Below are positions 1 to 7,609 of a stretch of DNA of 64,000 nucleotides, one piece after another; position 1 is the first letter of the stretch, and each line of letters starts with the position of its first letter. The DNA comes from Neorhizobium galegae (GTDB lineage Bacteria > Pseudomonadota > Alphaproteobacteria > Rhizobiales > Rhizobiaceae). The DNA lies in NCBI RefSeq assembly GCF_017877055.1, contig NZ_JAGIPG010000005.1:248001-312000 (forward strand), given 5' to 3'. The notes under the pieces are model-generated. The model searched no databases and was not told where the DNA came from. It worked only from the letters and a program-made list of their open reading frames with translations. The position numbers were made by a program, and so were the translations under genes.

Positions 1-27
1 CACGCCAAGCGATTTTAGGGGGCTTCA

Positions 28-222
28 ATGGGGTCGTTCAGCATTTGGCACTGGTTGATAGTCATTATTTGGTTGGTTGTGTTTGGTTGGCCAATCGCGA
101 AAATTCTGAGGCGAATGGGCTTTTCAGGCTGGTGGACCGTCATCGCATTTGTTCCGCTGGTCAATATCATTGGCTTGTGGGTCGTTTCTGTCGCCCGTTG
201 GCCCGTCATAGACAGGCAATAA
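28..222 (+). CDS. Small two-segment membrane protein
   Basis: A 64-residue protein with two hydrophobic stretches (about residues 6-26 and 33-56) joined by a short basic loop, so it probably spans the inner membrane twice. A good ribosome binding site (TAGGGGG, 16-22) lies just before the ATG. The methyltransferase-like gene begins 9 bases after its stop, so the two may be co-transcribed. No enzyme motif is visible. I do not recognise a function; short proteins of this kind are common in rhizobia. The upstream end of its transcription unit lies outside the window. Confidence 0.6.
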   Translation: MGSFSIWHWLIVIIWLVVFGWPIAKILRRMGFSGWWTVIAFVPLVNIIGLWVVSVARWPVIDRQ

Positions 223-231
223 GCGGAAAAA

Positions 232-876
232 TTGAAGACTGATCCCCGGACCTTCATCCTCCAGAACACGGATATCGCCGCGCCGCCGCATGTGCCGGAA
301 ATCCGGCTGCATCTGGCGAGCGAGGCGCATGACCTTTGGCTGAAGACAGAGGAGGATCTGGAACAGATCGGCCTGCCGCCGCCCTTCTGGGCGTTTGCCT
401 GGGCGGGGGGCCAAGGGCTTGCCCGCTATATCCTCGACAATCCCGATGTGGTCGCGGGCAGGCGAGTGCTGGATTTTGCCAGCGGCTCCGGGTTGGTGGC
501 GATCGCGGCTGGGCTTGCGGGGGCTGCCGATGTGCTGGCTGCGGATATCGATCCGTGGGCGGAGAGCGCGGTGGCGCTGAATGCCGCAGCCAATGGGGTC
601 GAGATCCAGTTTACGGCCGATGATCAGATCGGCAGGGTAGTCGAGGCGGACGTCATTCTGGCCGGCGATGTTTTTTACGACCGGGATTTTGCGGCGTCGT
701 TAATTCCGTGGTTCATGCGGCTGGCCGGCGAGGGGAAGCTGGTTCTGGTCGGCGATCCTGGCCGCAGCTATCTGCCGAAGGAGCGGCTCGAATCGCTTGC
801 CGTCTATGAGGTGCCGGTGACGAGGGCGCTGGAGGACAGCGAGGTGAAGAAGACGACCGTCTGGCGGTTTGTTTAG
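232..876 (+). CDS. Class I SAM-dependent methyltransferase, ETFB lysine methyltransferase/Nnt1-like
   Basis: A 214-residue Rossmann methyltransferase. The SAM-binding motif I is RVLDFASGSGLVAIAA (about residues 77-92), an acidic motif II follows (LAADIDPWA), and the post-motif AGDVFYD matches the group that contains nicotinamide N-methyltransferase-like proteins and the lysine methyltransferase of electron transfer flavoprotein beta subunit. The sequence before motif I (PPPFWAFAWAGGQGLARYI) is also typical. The start is a TTG; it is chosen because the N-terminal segment up to PPHVPEIRLHLA is conserved-looking and no in-frame ATG lies nearby. The fold is secure. The substrate (ETF-beta or another protein) is an inference from the family. 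Confidence 0.8.
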   Translation: MKTDPRTFILQNTDIAAPPHVPEIRLHLASEAHDLWLKTEEDLEQIGLPPPFWAFAWAGGQGLARYILDNPDVVAGRRVLDFASGSGLVAIAAGLAGAADVLAADIDPWAESAVALNAAANGVEIQFTADDQIGRVVEADVILAGDVFYDRDFAASLIPWFMRLAGEGKLVLVGDPGRSYLPKERLESLAVYEVPVTRALEDSEVKKTTVWRFV

Positions 877-924
877 CTTCGAGGGGTTGGTAGGGGGATC
901 GGCTTCTCCAGTGCCATACCGGAC

Positions 925-1356
925 CTAGTTCCCACCGCGGATGACGCAGACGCCAGCCTCGTAGGCGCAGGCGTGTCCGATCCCGTAGCCGCGCAAGCCG
1001 CTGTCCACGTCGATGATCTTGGCCTTCGGTGCGAGCACCACCCCGCCTTCCTGGCCCCACCAGTAATCCTGCGAAAAGTAGCGCGCAAAATGGATGCCGA
1101 AGTCGGGGACCGGGCGGGCCTGCAGCGGTCCGCTGAAGATGCCCAGCCGGCGGACGAACGATGCCGTTCCGGTGTAGAAGACGCGAAAGCTCTCCACGTT
1201 CGACGTGCGGTCGTCCCGATGTTCCCAGCGATTGCTTCCGAGGCGGTAGACGCTGCTGTCGCGATCGCTCCAACCGTCGCGGGCATTGGCGGCGGATGCG
1301 AGCGATGCGAAAAGCGCCGCAGCGATCAGGACAGGCTTGATGCGATTCGCGTTCAT
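925..1356 (-). CDS. Secreted hypothetical protein
   Basis: A 143-residue protein with a clear Sec signal peptide (basic NANRIK, hydrophobic VLIAAALFASLASA, likely cleavage after ANA near residue 25). The mature part is polar and aromatic-rich, with two cysteines close to the C-terminus (GHACAYEAGVCVIRGG) that could form a disulfide in the periplasm. It is convergent with the methyltransferase gene and divergent from sdhC. No domain family is recognised. The signal peptide and ordinary codon usage make it a likely real gene, exported in function but otherwise unknown. Confidence 0.6.
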   Translation of the reverse strand: MNANRIKPVLIAAALFASLASAANARDGWSDRDSSVYRLGSNRWEHRDDRTSNVESFRVFYTGTASFVRRLGIFSGPLQARPVPDFGIHFARYFSQDYWWGQEGGVVLAPKAKIIDVDSGLRGYGIGHACAYEAGVCVIRGGN

Positions 1357-1566
1357 GGCGAACTCCGGAGAATATGATTAACGAAAGGTTATCATAAAAC
1401 GGCTCCCGCCGTCCCGGCGGCAACGAAATCTTTCCAAATCGTAGTTAATGTGACCGCCGGGTTTGAACCACGTCAGCCACGAGAAAGACACAATCGATTA
1501 AATTGGAAATCGGTTTGAATTGTTCTTGTCGTCCGACATCCGTGCGATTAAACCACGCCAATGATG

Positions 1567-1596
1567 CAATGCACATTTCTTCGGCACCGTGCATTG
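1567..1596. promoter_or_regulatory. Inverted repeat in the sdhC leader
   Basis: Perfect 8-base arms (CAATGCAC and GTGCATTG) separated by 14 bases, about 47 bases before the sdhC start. The 286-base gap 1357-1642 also has to hold the promoters of the divergent secreted-protein gene and the sdh operon. The repeat could be an operator or an mRNA hairpin. I cannot tell which. Confidence 0.35.
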
Positions 1597-1642
1597 TTGG
1601 GCGCCCGCCCTTGATACCGCATACGACGCCGCGAGGTTCCTG

Positions 1643-2032
1643 ATGGCGAATGTGACTAACAACCGGCCCCTGTCGCCGCATCTTCAAATCTACAAGCTGA
1701 TCCCCACCATGGTCATGTCGATCGTTCACCGCATCACCGGCGGTGCGCTGGCGGTCGGGACCATCCTTCTTGCCTGGTGGCTGATCGCCGCCGCGTCCGG
1801 CGAGGCCTATTTCAACTGGATCAGCTGGCTGTTCGGCACCTGGATCGGCCTGCTCGTGCTGTTCGGTTACACTTGGGCGCTGGTTCACCACATGCTCGGC
1901 GGCCTTCGCCACTTCATGTGGGACATGGGCCACGGTTTCGACAAGCATTTCAGCACCAAGATGGCGCTCGCGCTGCCGGTCGCCTCGGTCGGTCTGACCG
2001 TGGTGATCTGGATCGTTGGCCTGGCCGTCTGA
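1643..2032 (+). CDS. sdhC: Succinate dehydrogenase cytochrome b556 subunit
   Basis: Membrane anchor of complex II that, with SdhD, binds haem b and quinone and passes electrons from SdhB to ubiquinone. The 129-residue product has the family opening RPLSPHLQIYKL, then SIVHRITGGAL (the quinone-site Ser/Arg region), three transmembrane helices, and HHMLGGLRHFMWD containing the haem-ligand histidine. The frame is open further upstream, but the ATG giving MANVTNNRPLSP fits the family length. It is the first gene of sdhCDA-DUF3052-sdhB, with 11 bases to sdhD. Confidence 0.95.
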   Translation: MANVTNNRPLSPHLQIYKLIPTMVMSIVHRITGGALAVGTILLAWWLIAAASGEAYFNWISWLFGTWIGLLVLFGYTWALVHHMLGGLRHFMWDMGHGFDKHFSTKMALALPVASVGLTVVIWIVGLAV

Positions 2033-2043
2033 GGGATAACATC

Positions 2044-2424
2044 ATGGATATGCGTACGCCTCTGGGCAAAGTTCGCGGTCTCGGTTCGGCCAAGGATGGC
2101 ACCGAGCATTTCTGGGTTCAGCGCGTGTCGGCCGTCGCCATGGTGCCGCTGGCCGTCTTCTTCGTCATCTTCCTCATCCGATATGCCGGCGCACCTTACG
2201 CCGAAGTCGTCGGCGCGCTTTCCAATCCGATCGTCGCCGTGCTGTTCGGCCTGATGGTGATTGCAGGACTCATCCACATGCGCATCGGCGTGCAGGAAAT
2301 CATCGCCGACTACGTTCACAACGAGGGCCTGAAGTTCCTCTCGCTGATGCTCAATACATTCTTTGCAATGCTGATCGGCGGGCTCTGTCTTTTCGCCGTT
2401 CTGAAAATTGCGTTCGTGGGGTAA
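2044..2424 (+). CDS. sdhD: Succinate dehydrogenase hydrophobic membrane anchor subunit
   Basis: Second membrane anchor of succinate dehydrogenase, 126 residues with three transmembrane helices. The motif HFWVQRVSAVAMVPLAV near residue 22 and the haem/quinone helix GLIHMRIGVQEIIADYVH near residue 80 are typical of alphaproteobacterial SdhD. The chosen ATG begins MDMRTPLGKVRGLG and follows sdhC by 11 bases with a weak purine-rich site (GAGGGAT). sdhA begins 4 bases after its stop, which points to tight translational coupling within the operon. Confidence 0.93.
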   Translation: MDMRTPLGKVRGLGSAKDGTEHFWVQRVSAVAMVPLAVFFVIFLIRYAGAPYAEVVGALSNPIVAVLFGLMVIAGLIHMRIGVQEIIADYVHNEGLKFLSLMLNTFFAMLIGGLCLFAVLKIAFVG

Positions 2425-2428
2425 AATC

Positions 2429-4270
2429 ATGGCATCCGTCACTCCTCTTGCCCAGAACGGCAAGGCCTACAAATATGTCGATCATTCCTACGACGTGATC
2501 GTCGTCGGCGCCGGTGGTGCCGGCCTGCGCGCCACGCTCGGCATGGCCGAACAGGGTTTCAAGACCGCCTGCATCACCAAGGTCTTCCCGACCCGCTCGC
2601 ACACCGTTGCAGCACAGGGCGGTATTGCCGCGTCGCTGCAGAACATGACGCCGGACTCGTGGCAGTGGCACCTTTACGACACCGTCAAGGGTTCCGACTG
2701 GCTCGGCGATGTCGATGCCATGCAGTACATGGTCATGGAAGCGCCGAAGGCCGTCTACGAACTCGAGCATTACGGAGTGCCCTTCTCGCGTAATGAAGAG
2801 GGCAAGATCTACCAGCGCCCGTTCGGTGGCCATATGCAGAATTTCGGCGCCGGCCCGCCGGTGCAGCGCACCTGCGCCGCCGCAGACCGTACCGGCCACG
2901 CCATCCTGCACACGCTCTACGGCCAGTCGCTCCGCAACAACGCGGAATTCTTCATCGAATATTTCGCGCTTGACCTGATCATGTCGGATGACGGTCGCTG
3001 CACCGGCGTCGTCGCCTGGAACCTCGACGACGGCACGATCCATCGCTTCGCCGCCAAGATGGTGGTGCTGGCGACCGGCGGTTACGGCCGCGCCTATTTC
3101 TCGGCGACATCCGCCCATACCTGCACCGGTGACGGCGGCGGCATGGTGGCCCGCGCCGGCCTGCCCCTGCAGGACATGGAATTCGTGCAGTTCCACCCGA
3201 CCGGCATCTACGGTTCGGGCTGTCTGATCACCGAAGGCGCGCGCGGCGAAGGCGGTTACCTCGTGAATTCCGAGGGCGAACGCTTCATGGAACGCTACGC
3301 GCCTTCGGCCAAGGACCTTGCCTCGCGCGACGTGGTTTCCCGCTGCATGACGCTGGAAATCCGCGAAGGCCGCGGCGTCGGCAAGAACAAGGACCACATT
3401 TTCCTGCATCTCGACCATCTCGATCCGGCCGTTCTTCACGAGCGCCTGCCGGGCATTTCCGAGAGCGCCAAGATTTTCGCAGGCGTCGATGTGACCCGCG
3501 AGCCGATCCCGGTCCTGCCGACCGTTCACTACAACATGGGCGGCATCCCGACCAATTTCTGGGGTGAAGTGCTCAATGCCGACAGCAACAATCCGGAACG
3601 GCTGCTGCCGGGCCTGATGGCCGTCGGCGAGGCGGGCTGCGCTTCGGTTCATGGCGCCAACCGCCTCGGCTCCAACTCGCTGATCGACCTCGTGGTGTTC
3701 GGCCGTGCGGCCGCGATCCGGGCCGGCGAAGTCATCAACAAGGCCGAGCCCATCCCCGCGCTCAACATCGCTGCCTGCGACAAGATCATGGACCGTTTCG
3801 ACCGCCTGCGTCACGCCAGCGGCTCGACGCCGACCGCGGTTCTGCGCGACAAGATGCAGCGCACCATGCAGGACGACGCCGCCGTGTTCCGTACCCAGGA
3901 ATCGCTGGAATCGGGCTGCAAGCGGATGTCGGCGATCTGGAGCGAGCTGAAGGACATCAAGGTCACCGACCGTTCGATGATCTGGAACTCGGACCTGGTC
4001 GAGACGCTGGAACTCGAAAACCTGATGGCGAACGCGATCGCCACGGTCTACGGCGCGGAAGCCCGCAAGGAAAGCCGCGGCTCCCACGCCCGGGAGGACT
4101 ACACGTCCGGCCCGTTCGGCGGCCGCGACGACGAGAACTGGCGCAAGCATACGCTTGCCTGGGTCAACGACAGCGGTGAGGTCAAGCTCGACTACCGCCC
4201 GGTTCACACCGAACTCATCGCCGAGGGCATCGATCCTTACAAGATCGAGCCGAAGGCACGCGTGTACTGA
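2429..4270 (+). CDS. sdhA: Succinate dehydrogenase flavoprotein subunit
   Basis: Catalytic subunit that oxidises succinate to fumarate using covalently bound FAD. It has 613 residues, normal for the family. The dinucleotide motif VVGAGGAG is at residues 25-32. The flavinylation motif SHTVAAQGG (57-65) contains the FAD-linking His58. The substrate region HPTGIYGSGCLITEGARGEGG and the C-terminal SRGSHAREDY block are intact. The ATG at 2429 (MASVTPLAQNG) is preferred over an in-frame ATG 21 bases upstream that lies inside sdhD. The next gene starts 2 bases after the stop. Confidence 0.97.
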   Translation: MASVTPLAQNGKAYKYVDHSYDVIVVGAGGAGLRATLGMAEQGFKTACITKVFPTRSHTVAAQGGIAASLQNMTPDSWQWHLYDTVKGSDWLGDVDAMQYMVMEAPKAVYELEHYGVPFSRNEEGKIYQRPFGGHMQNFGAGPPVQRTCAAADRTGHAILHTLYGQSLRNNAEFFIEYFALDLIMSDDGRCTGVVAWNLDDGTIHRFAAKMVVLATGGYGRAYFSATSAHTCTGDGGGMVARAGLPLQDMEFVQFHPTGIYGSGCLITEGARGEGGYLVNSEGERFMERYAPSAKDLASRDVVSRCMTLEIREGRGVGKNKDHIFLHLDHLDPAVLHERLPGISESAKIFAGVDVTREPIPVLPTVHYNMGGIPTNFWGEVLNADSNNPERLLPGLMAVGEAGCASVHGANRLGSNSLIDLVVFGRAAAIRAGEVINKAEPIPALNIAACDKIMDRFDRLRHASGSTPTAVLRDKMQRTMQDDAAVFRTQESLESGCKRMSAIWSELKDIKVTDRSMIWNSDLVETLELENLMANAIATVYGAEARKESRGSHAREDYTSGPFGGRDDENWRKHTLAWVNDSGEVKLDYRPVHTELIAEGIDPYKIEPKARVY

Positions 4271-4272
4271 TC

Positions 4273-4737
4273 ATGGCGGCGGCGGGTGCGGGATATTCCG
4301 GAACGCCGCTCGTTAAGAAGCTGGGTTTCAAGCCTGGGATGACGGCAGCGTTCGTTGCGCTGCCGGACAGCCTGGAAGAGCTGGGAGCCTTGGTTGAATT
4401 CGCCGCCTGCGACAGGTTTTCCTCCTGGGAAGCGATGCGTGCGGCAGGCAAGGCTTATGATGCGATCCACGCCTTCACGATCATGAGGGCGGAGATTGAA
4501 AACGAGCTTTCCGGTCTTCAGGACCGAATCAGGCCGGACGGCATGATCTGGGTCTCCTGGCCGAAGAAGGCTTCGAAGGTTAGGACGGACGTGACCGAGG
4601 ATGTCGTGCGTAAAGCGGCTCTCGATCTCGATCTGGTGGATGTCAAGGTGGCCGCGGTCGACAACATATGGTCGGCGCTGAAGCTGGTCATTCGCAAGGA
4701 TCGGCGCAAGGAAAGAACGGATAGGTCGCATGGTTGA
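4273..4737 (+). CDS. DUF3052 family protein inside the sdh operon
   Basis: A 154-residue soluble protein. The opening GYSGTPLVKKLGFKPGM and the central block GMIWVSWPKKASKVRTDVTEDVVRKAALDLDLVDVKVAAVD match the DUF3052 family, whose biochemical role is not known. It begins 2 bases after the sdhA stop and its last 8 bases overlap sdhB, so it is translated as part of the sdh operon and probably coupled to sdhB. The terminal stretch RKDRRKERTDRSHG is basic. Location suggests co-expression with complex II, but any role in its assembly or regulation is inference. Confidence 0.85.
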   Translation: MAAAGAGYSGTPLVKKLGFKPGMTAAFVALPDSLEELGALVEFAACDRFSSWEAMRAAGKAYDAIHAFTIMRAEIENELSGLQDRIRPDGMIWVSWPKKASKVRTDVTEDVVRKAALDLDLVDVKVAAVDNIWSALKLVIRKDRRKERTDRSHG

Positions 4738-5509
4738 ACTCGCTCTCCCCAAGAACTCTCAGATGACCGAAGGCAAGACCTGGCCTAAGCCGGCCGGTGC
4801 CAAGAACGTCCGGGAATTCCGCATCTACCGCTGGAGCCCGGATGACGGGCAGAACCCGCGCATCGACACCTATTACATCGATGTCGACGATTGCGGTCCG
4901 ATGGTTCTCGACGGTCTGCTCTACATCAAGAACAATATCGACCCGACGCTGACGTTGCGCCGCTCCTGCCGCGAAGGCATTTGCGGCTCCTGTGCTATGA
5001 ACATCGACGGTACCAACACGCTCGCCTGCACCAAGGGCATGGACGACGTGACGGGCACCGTGAAGGTCTATCCGCTGCCGCATATGCCGGTCGTCAAGGA
5101 CCTGGTTCCGGACCTGACCAATTTCTACGCCCAGCACCGCTCGATCGAGCCGTGGCTGAAGACGGTGTCGCCGCCGCCGGCCAAGGAGTGGAAGCAGAGC
5201 CACGAAGACCGCCAGAAGCTCGACGGCCTCTACGAGTGCATTCTCTGCGCTTGCTGCTCGACCTCCTGTCCGAGCTACTGGTGGAACGGCGACCGTTATC
5301 TCGGCCCGGCCACCCTGCTGCAGGCCTATCGCTGGCTGATCGATAGCCGCGACGAAGCCAAGGGCGAGCGCCTCGACAATCTCGAGGATCCCTTCCGGCT
5401 CTATCGCTGCCACACGATCATGAACTGCGCCCAGGCCTGCCCGAAGGGCCTGAACCCGGCCAAGGCGATCGCCGAAATCAAGAAGATGATGGTCGAGCGC
5501 CGCGTCTGA
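4730..5509 (+). CDS. sdhB: Succinate dehydrogenase iron-sulfur subunit
   Basis: Electron-transfer subunit that carries electrons from SdhA FAD to the membrane quinone site. The 259-residue product has the plant-type 2Fe-2S cysteines at 80, 85, 88 and 100 (SCREGICGSCAMNIDG region), then the 4Fe-4S/3Fe-4S pattern CILCACCSTSCPSYWW and CHTIMNCAQACPKGLNP in the C-terminal domain. All ligands are present. The start overlaps the DUF3052 gene by 8 bases. It closes the sdh operon and is followed by a hairpin. Confidence 0.97.
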   Translation: MVELALPKNSQMTEGKTWPKPAGAKNVREFRIYRWSPDDGQNPRIDTYYIDVDDCGPMVLDGLLYIKNNIDPTLTLRRSCREGICGSCAMNIDGTNTLACTKGMDDVTGTVKVYPLPHMPVVKDLVPDLTNFYAQHRSIEPWLKTVSPPPAKEWKQSHEDRQKLDGLYECILCACCSTSCPSYWWNGDRYLGPATLLQAYRWLIDSRDEAKGERLDNLEDPFRLYRCHTIMNCAQACPKGLNPAKAIAEIKKMMVERRV

Positions 5510-5538
5510 GGCGTTCTCGACAATTGGTGTCTCCCCCG

Positions 5539-5558
5539 GTCCCAGCGCTGGCTGGGAC
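5539..5558 (+). terminator. Hairpin after sdhB
   Basis: Perfect 8-base arms GTCCCAGC and GCTGGGAC with a 4-base loop, 29 bases after the sdhB stop. No run of T follows, so it may act as an mRNA-stabilising stem or a weak terminator and not as a classical intrinsic terminator. Confidence 0.45.
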
Positions 5559-5696
5559 TGAATGCATCGCAGCATTCTTCTGGATCAGCCTGCCGAATTG
5601 TTCCAGTACGACTTGATTAACCAAGGTGGTTTACGATAATTCGGTCTTAATTCAGTGGCATCGGTGGCGGGTCAAGCTGAAAGCAGGAGTTAGATG

Positions 5697-6239
5697 ATGC
5701 AGTTCAGATACGTGGCGACGGGACTTGTTCTTGCTTTGGCACTGGCCGGTTGCCAGCGCACTTCCTATAGCCCCTATAGTGATCTGCCCGCCCAGCCTTC
5801 TCAGCCGGCGCCGCTTCAGGCGCAGCCCGTGCCGTCCGTTCAGGGCGGCCAGCTGCCGCCGCCTCCCGGCACTGCGGGTTCCTCCCAGTTTCCGAGCGCG
5901 CCTGGCGCAAATCCTGCCATGGCGTCTGCCAATGCGGCCGCACCGCCGGCGACTGCGCTCGACATCAAGAAGGAAGCGATGGTCGGCAACTGGCGCGTTT
6001 CCAACGGCGGTTCGTCCTGCGACATGTTCCTGACGCTTACCAATCTCGGCGGTGGTTCGCGTGGCGGCACCCGCGGCTGCGCCGGCGAACTGACCGCGAT
6101 GGGCTCCTGGGACGTGTCGGGCAAGATGGTCCAGTTCAAGAACCGGGCCGGCGACGTGATCGGACGCGTCTACAAGAGCGCCGAGAACCGCTTCGACGGT
6201 ACGATGAATTCCGGCCAGCCGGTCAGCCTCAGCCGCTAA
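5697..6239 (+). CDS. omp19: Omp19-like outer membrane lipoprotein, protease inhibitor fold
   Basis: A 180-residue lipoprotein. The signal peptide ends in the lipobox LALAGC, so the mature protein is lipidated on the cysteine. A Pro/Gln/Ala-rich linker (about residues 25-90) precedes a compact domain with WRVSNGGSSCDMFLTL and GTRGCAGELTAMGSWDVSG, the pattern of Brucella Omp19 and the AprI/Inh metalloprotease-inhibitor family. Two cysteines in this domain probably form the family disulfide. The ATG at 5697 is better spaced from CAGGAG (5684-5689) than the ATG at 5694. Role as an inhibitor is taken from the Brucella homologue. Confidence 0.85.
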   Translation: MQFRYVATGLVLALALAGCQRTSYSPYSDLPAQPSQPAPLQAQPVPSVQGGQLPPPPGTAGSSQFPSAPGANPAMASANAAAPPATALDIKKEAMVGNWRVSNGGSSCDMFLTLTNLGGGSRGGTRGCAGELTAMGSWDVSGKMVQFKNRAGDVIGRVYKSAENRFDGTMNSGQPVSLSR

Positions 6240-6269
6240 GCGGTTCCCCGCAGTTTCGAGGGCGTCCGT

Positions 6270-7433
6270 TTGGAACCCATTCCCGAATACACGACGAGCG
6301 TCGGCGAGGAGCTGAAGGCTTTGACCGTGTCGGGTGTGCTGACCGCCGACGCAGCCCAGCTGGCGGTTGCCGTCAAGCTCGACCATCTGCTGACCTGCCT
6401 TCGCGAAACGAAGCCGGCGAAGAAGAAGAGTTCGCTCGGCTGGCTCTTTGCCAAGGGCGGGGGCCGGCCGCGCGAAATCCGCGGTCTCTACGTGCATGGC
6501 AGTGTCGGGCGCGGCAAGACCATGCTGATGGACATGTTCTTCAAGAAGGCGCCGACGACAAAAAAGCGCCGGGCGCATTTCCACGAGTTCATGGCGGACG
6601 TGCATAACCGCATTCACGAACACCGGCAGAAGCTGAAGCGCGGCGAGACCAAGCAGGCGGATCCGGTGCCGCCGGTCGCCGCCGCGCTGTTTGCGGAAGC
6701 CGAGCTTCTCTGCTTCGACGAGTTTTCGGTCACCGACATCACCGATGCAATGATCCTTGCGCGACTGTTCACGGAGCTGTTCGGGCTCGGCTGCGTGCTG
6801 GTCGCGACCTCGAACGTGGCGCCGGACGATCTCTACAAGGATGGATTGAACCGCGGGCTATTCGTGCCGTTCATCGCATTGCTCAACCGCTACGTGGATG
6901 TCGTCACCCTCGATTCTCCCAACGATTACCGCATGCAGAAGCTTGCAAGCCTGCCGGTCTACGTGACGCCGCTCGATGCGCGCGCCGACGCCGCGATGGA
7001 ATCTGCCTGGCACCAGGTGACCGAGGGCAAGAAGGCGGCACCCGTCGAGGTGCCGATGAAGGGTCGCAGCATCCATGTGCCCTCGGCCGCCGGGCGGGCG
7101 GCGCGCTTCGATTTCAAGGACATCTGCGGCAAGCCGCTCGGAGCGTCGGACTATCTGGCGCTCGCCGCTCGCTTCGACGCCATCTTCGTGGAGCACGTTC
7201 CGCAGCTCGGGCCGGAGAAGCGCAACGAAACGAAGCGGCTGATCAACCTGGTCGATGCGCTCTACGACCATACGGTCCGGCTCTACGTTTCCGCGGCGAC
7301 GGCGCCGGAAGATATCCTGCTGGAGCGAAAAGGCACAGAAGGCTTCGAGTTCGATCGTACCGTCTCGCGTCTTTTTGAGATGCGCAGCCCCGACTATCTT
7401 GCACTGCACCAGCAAAAACGCCGTCGACTTTAA
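6270..7433 (+). CDS. zapE: Cell division protein ZapE, AFG1-like ATPase
   Basis: A 387-residue P-loop ATPase. Walker A GSVGRGKT is at residues 77-84 and Walker B is LLCFDEF near 150. The segments HFHEFMADVH and DLYKDGLNRGLFVPFI are characteristic of ZapE/AFG1. In E. coli ZapE acts with FtsZ in constriction, and the mitochondrial relative AFG1/LACE1 handles respiratory-chain proteins. The start is a TTG giving MEPIPEYTTSVGEEL. It lies between the sdh and mdh-suc operons, as is usual in rhizobia. A strong palindrome follows 14 bases after the stop. Confidence 0.92.
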   Translation: MEPIPEYTTSVGEELKALTVSGVLTADAAQLAVAVKLDHLLTCLRETKPAKKKSSLGWLFAKGGGRPREIRGLYVHGSVGRGKTMLMDMFFKKAPTTKKRRAHFHEFMADVHNRIHEHRQKLKRGETKQADPVPPVAAALFAEAELLCFDEFSVTDITDAMILARLFTELFGLGCVLVATSNVAPDDLYKDGLNRGLFVPFIALLNRYVDVVTLDSPNDYRMQKLASLPVYVTPLDARADAAMESAWHQVTEGKKAAPVEVPMKGRSIHVPSAAGRAARFDFKDICGKPLGASDYLALAARFDAIFVEHVPQLGPEKRNETKRLINLVDALYDHTVRLYVSAATAPEDILLERKGTEGFEFDRTVSRLFEMRSPDYLALHQQKRRRL

Positions 7434-7447
7434 CGATTTGGTGACAG

Positions 7448-7475
7448 AAAATCTTACGTTTACGTAAGATTTTTT
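7448..7475 (+). terminator. Long AT-rich palindrome between zapE and mdh
   Basis: Perfect 12-base arms (AAAATCTTACGT and ACGTAAGATTTT) with only TT between them, followed by further T to 7475. The T run and position fit an intrinsic terminator for zapE. The very short centre and the symmetric TTACGT/ACGTAA core would also suit an operator for the mdh-suc operon, whose start codon is 135 bases downstream. Both functions are possible. Confidence 0.6.
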
Positions 7476-7609
7476 ATATCTAACCGATTGAAAAAGTTGA
7501 GCCGAAAATAATCGATTGCCATTCTGGGCGGATGGCGGTATGCGGTCTGGCACGTTGGTAGGCGAGCCATAGTCTGCCATGGATTCGGATCTCGAAAGGA
7601 AGCTTTTCG

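Noticed and set aside
1378..1393. A CtrA-like site TTAACGAAAGGTTATC
   Set aside because: One mismatch to TTAA-N7-TTAAC and single half-support; such matches are expected by chance, and neither flanking gene is cell-cycle related.
2351..4207. A 618-residue minus-strand frame opposite sdhA
   Set aside because: Antisense shadow of sdhA, rich in His, Arg, Ala and Val without domain features; sdhA itself is certain.
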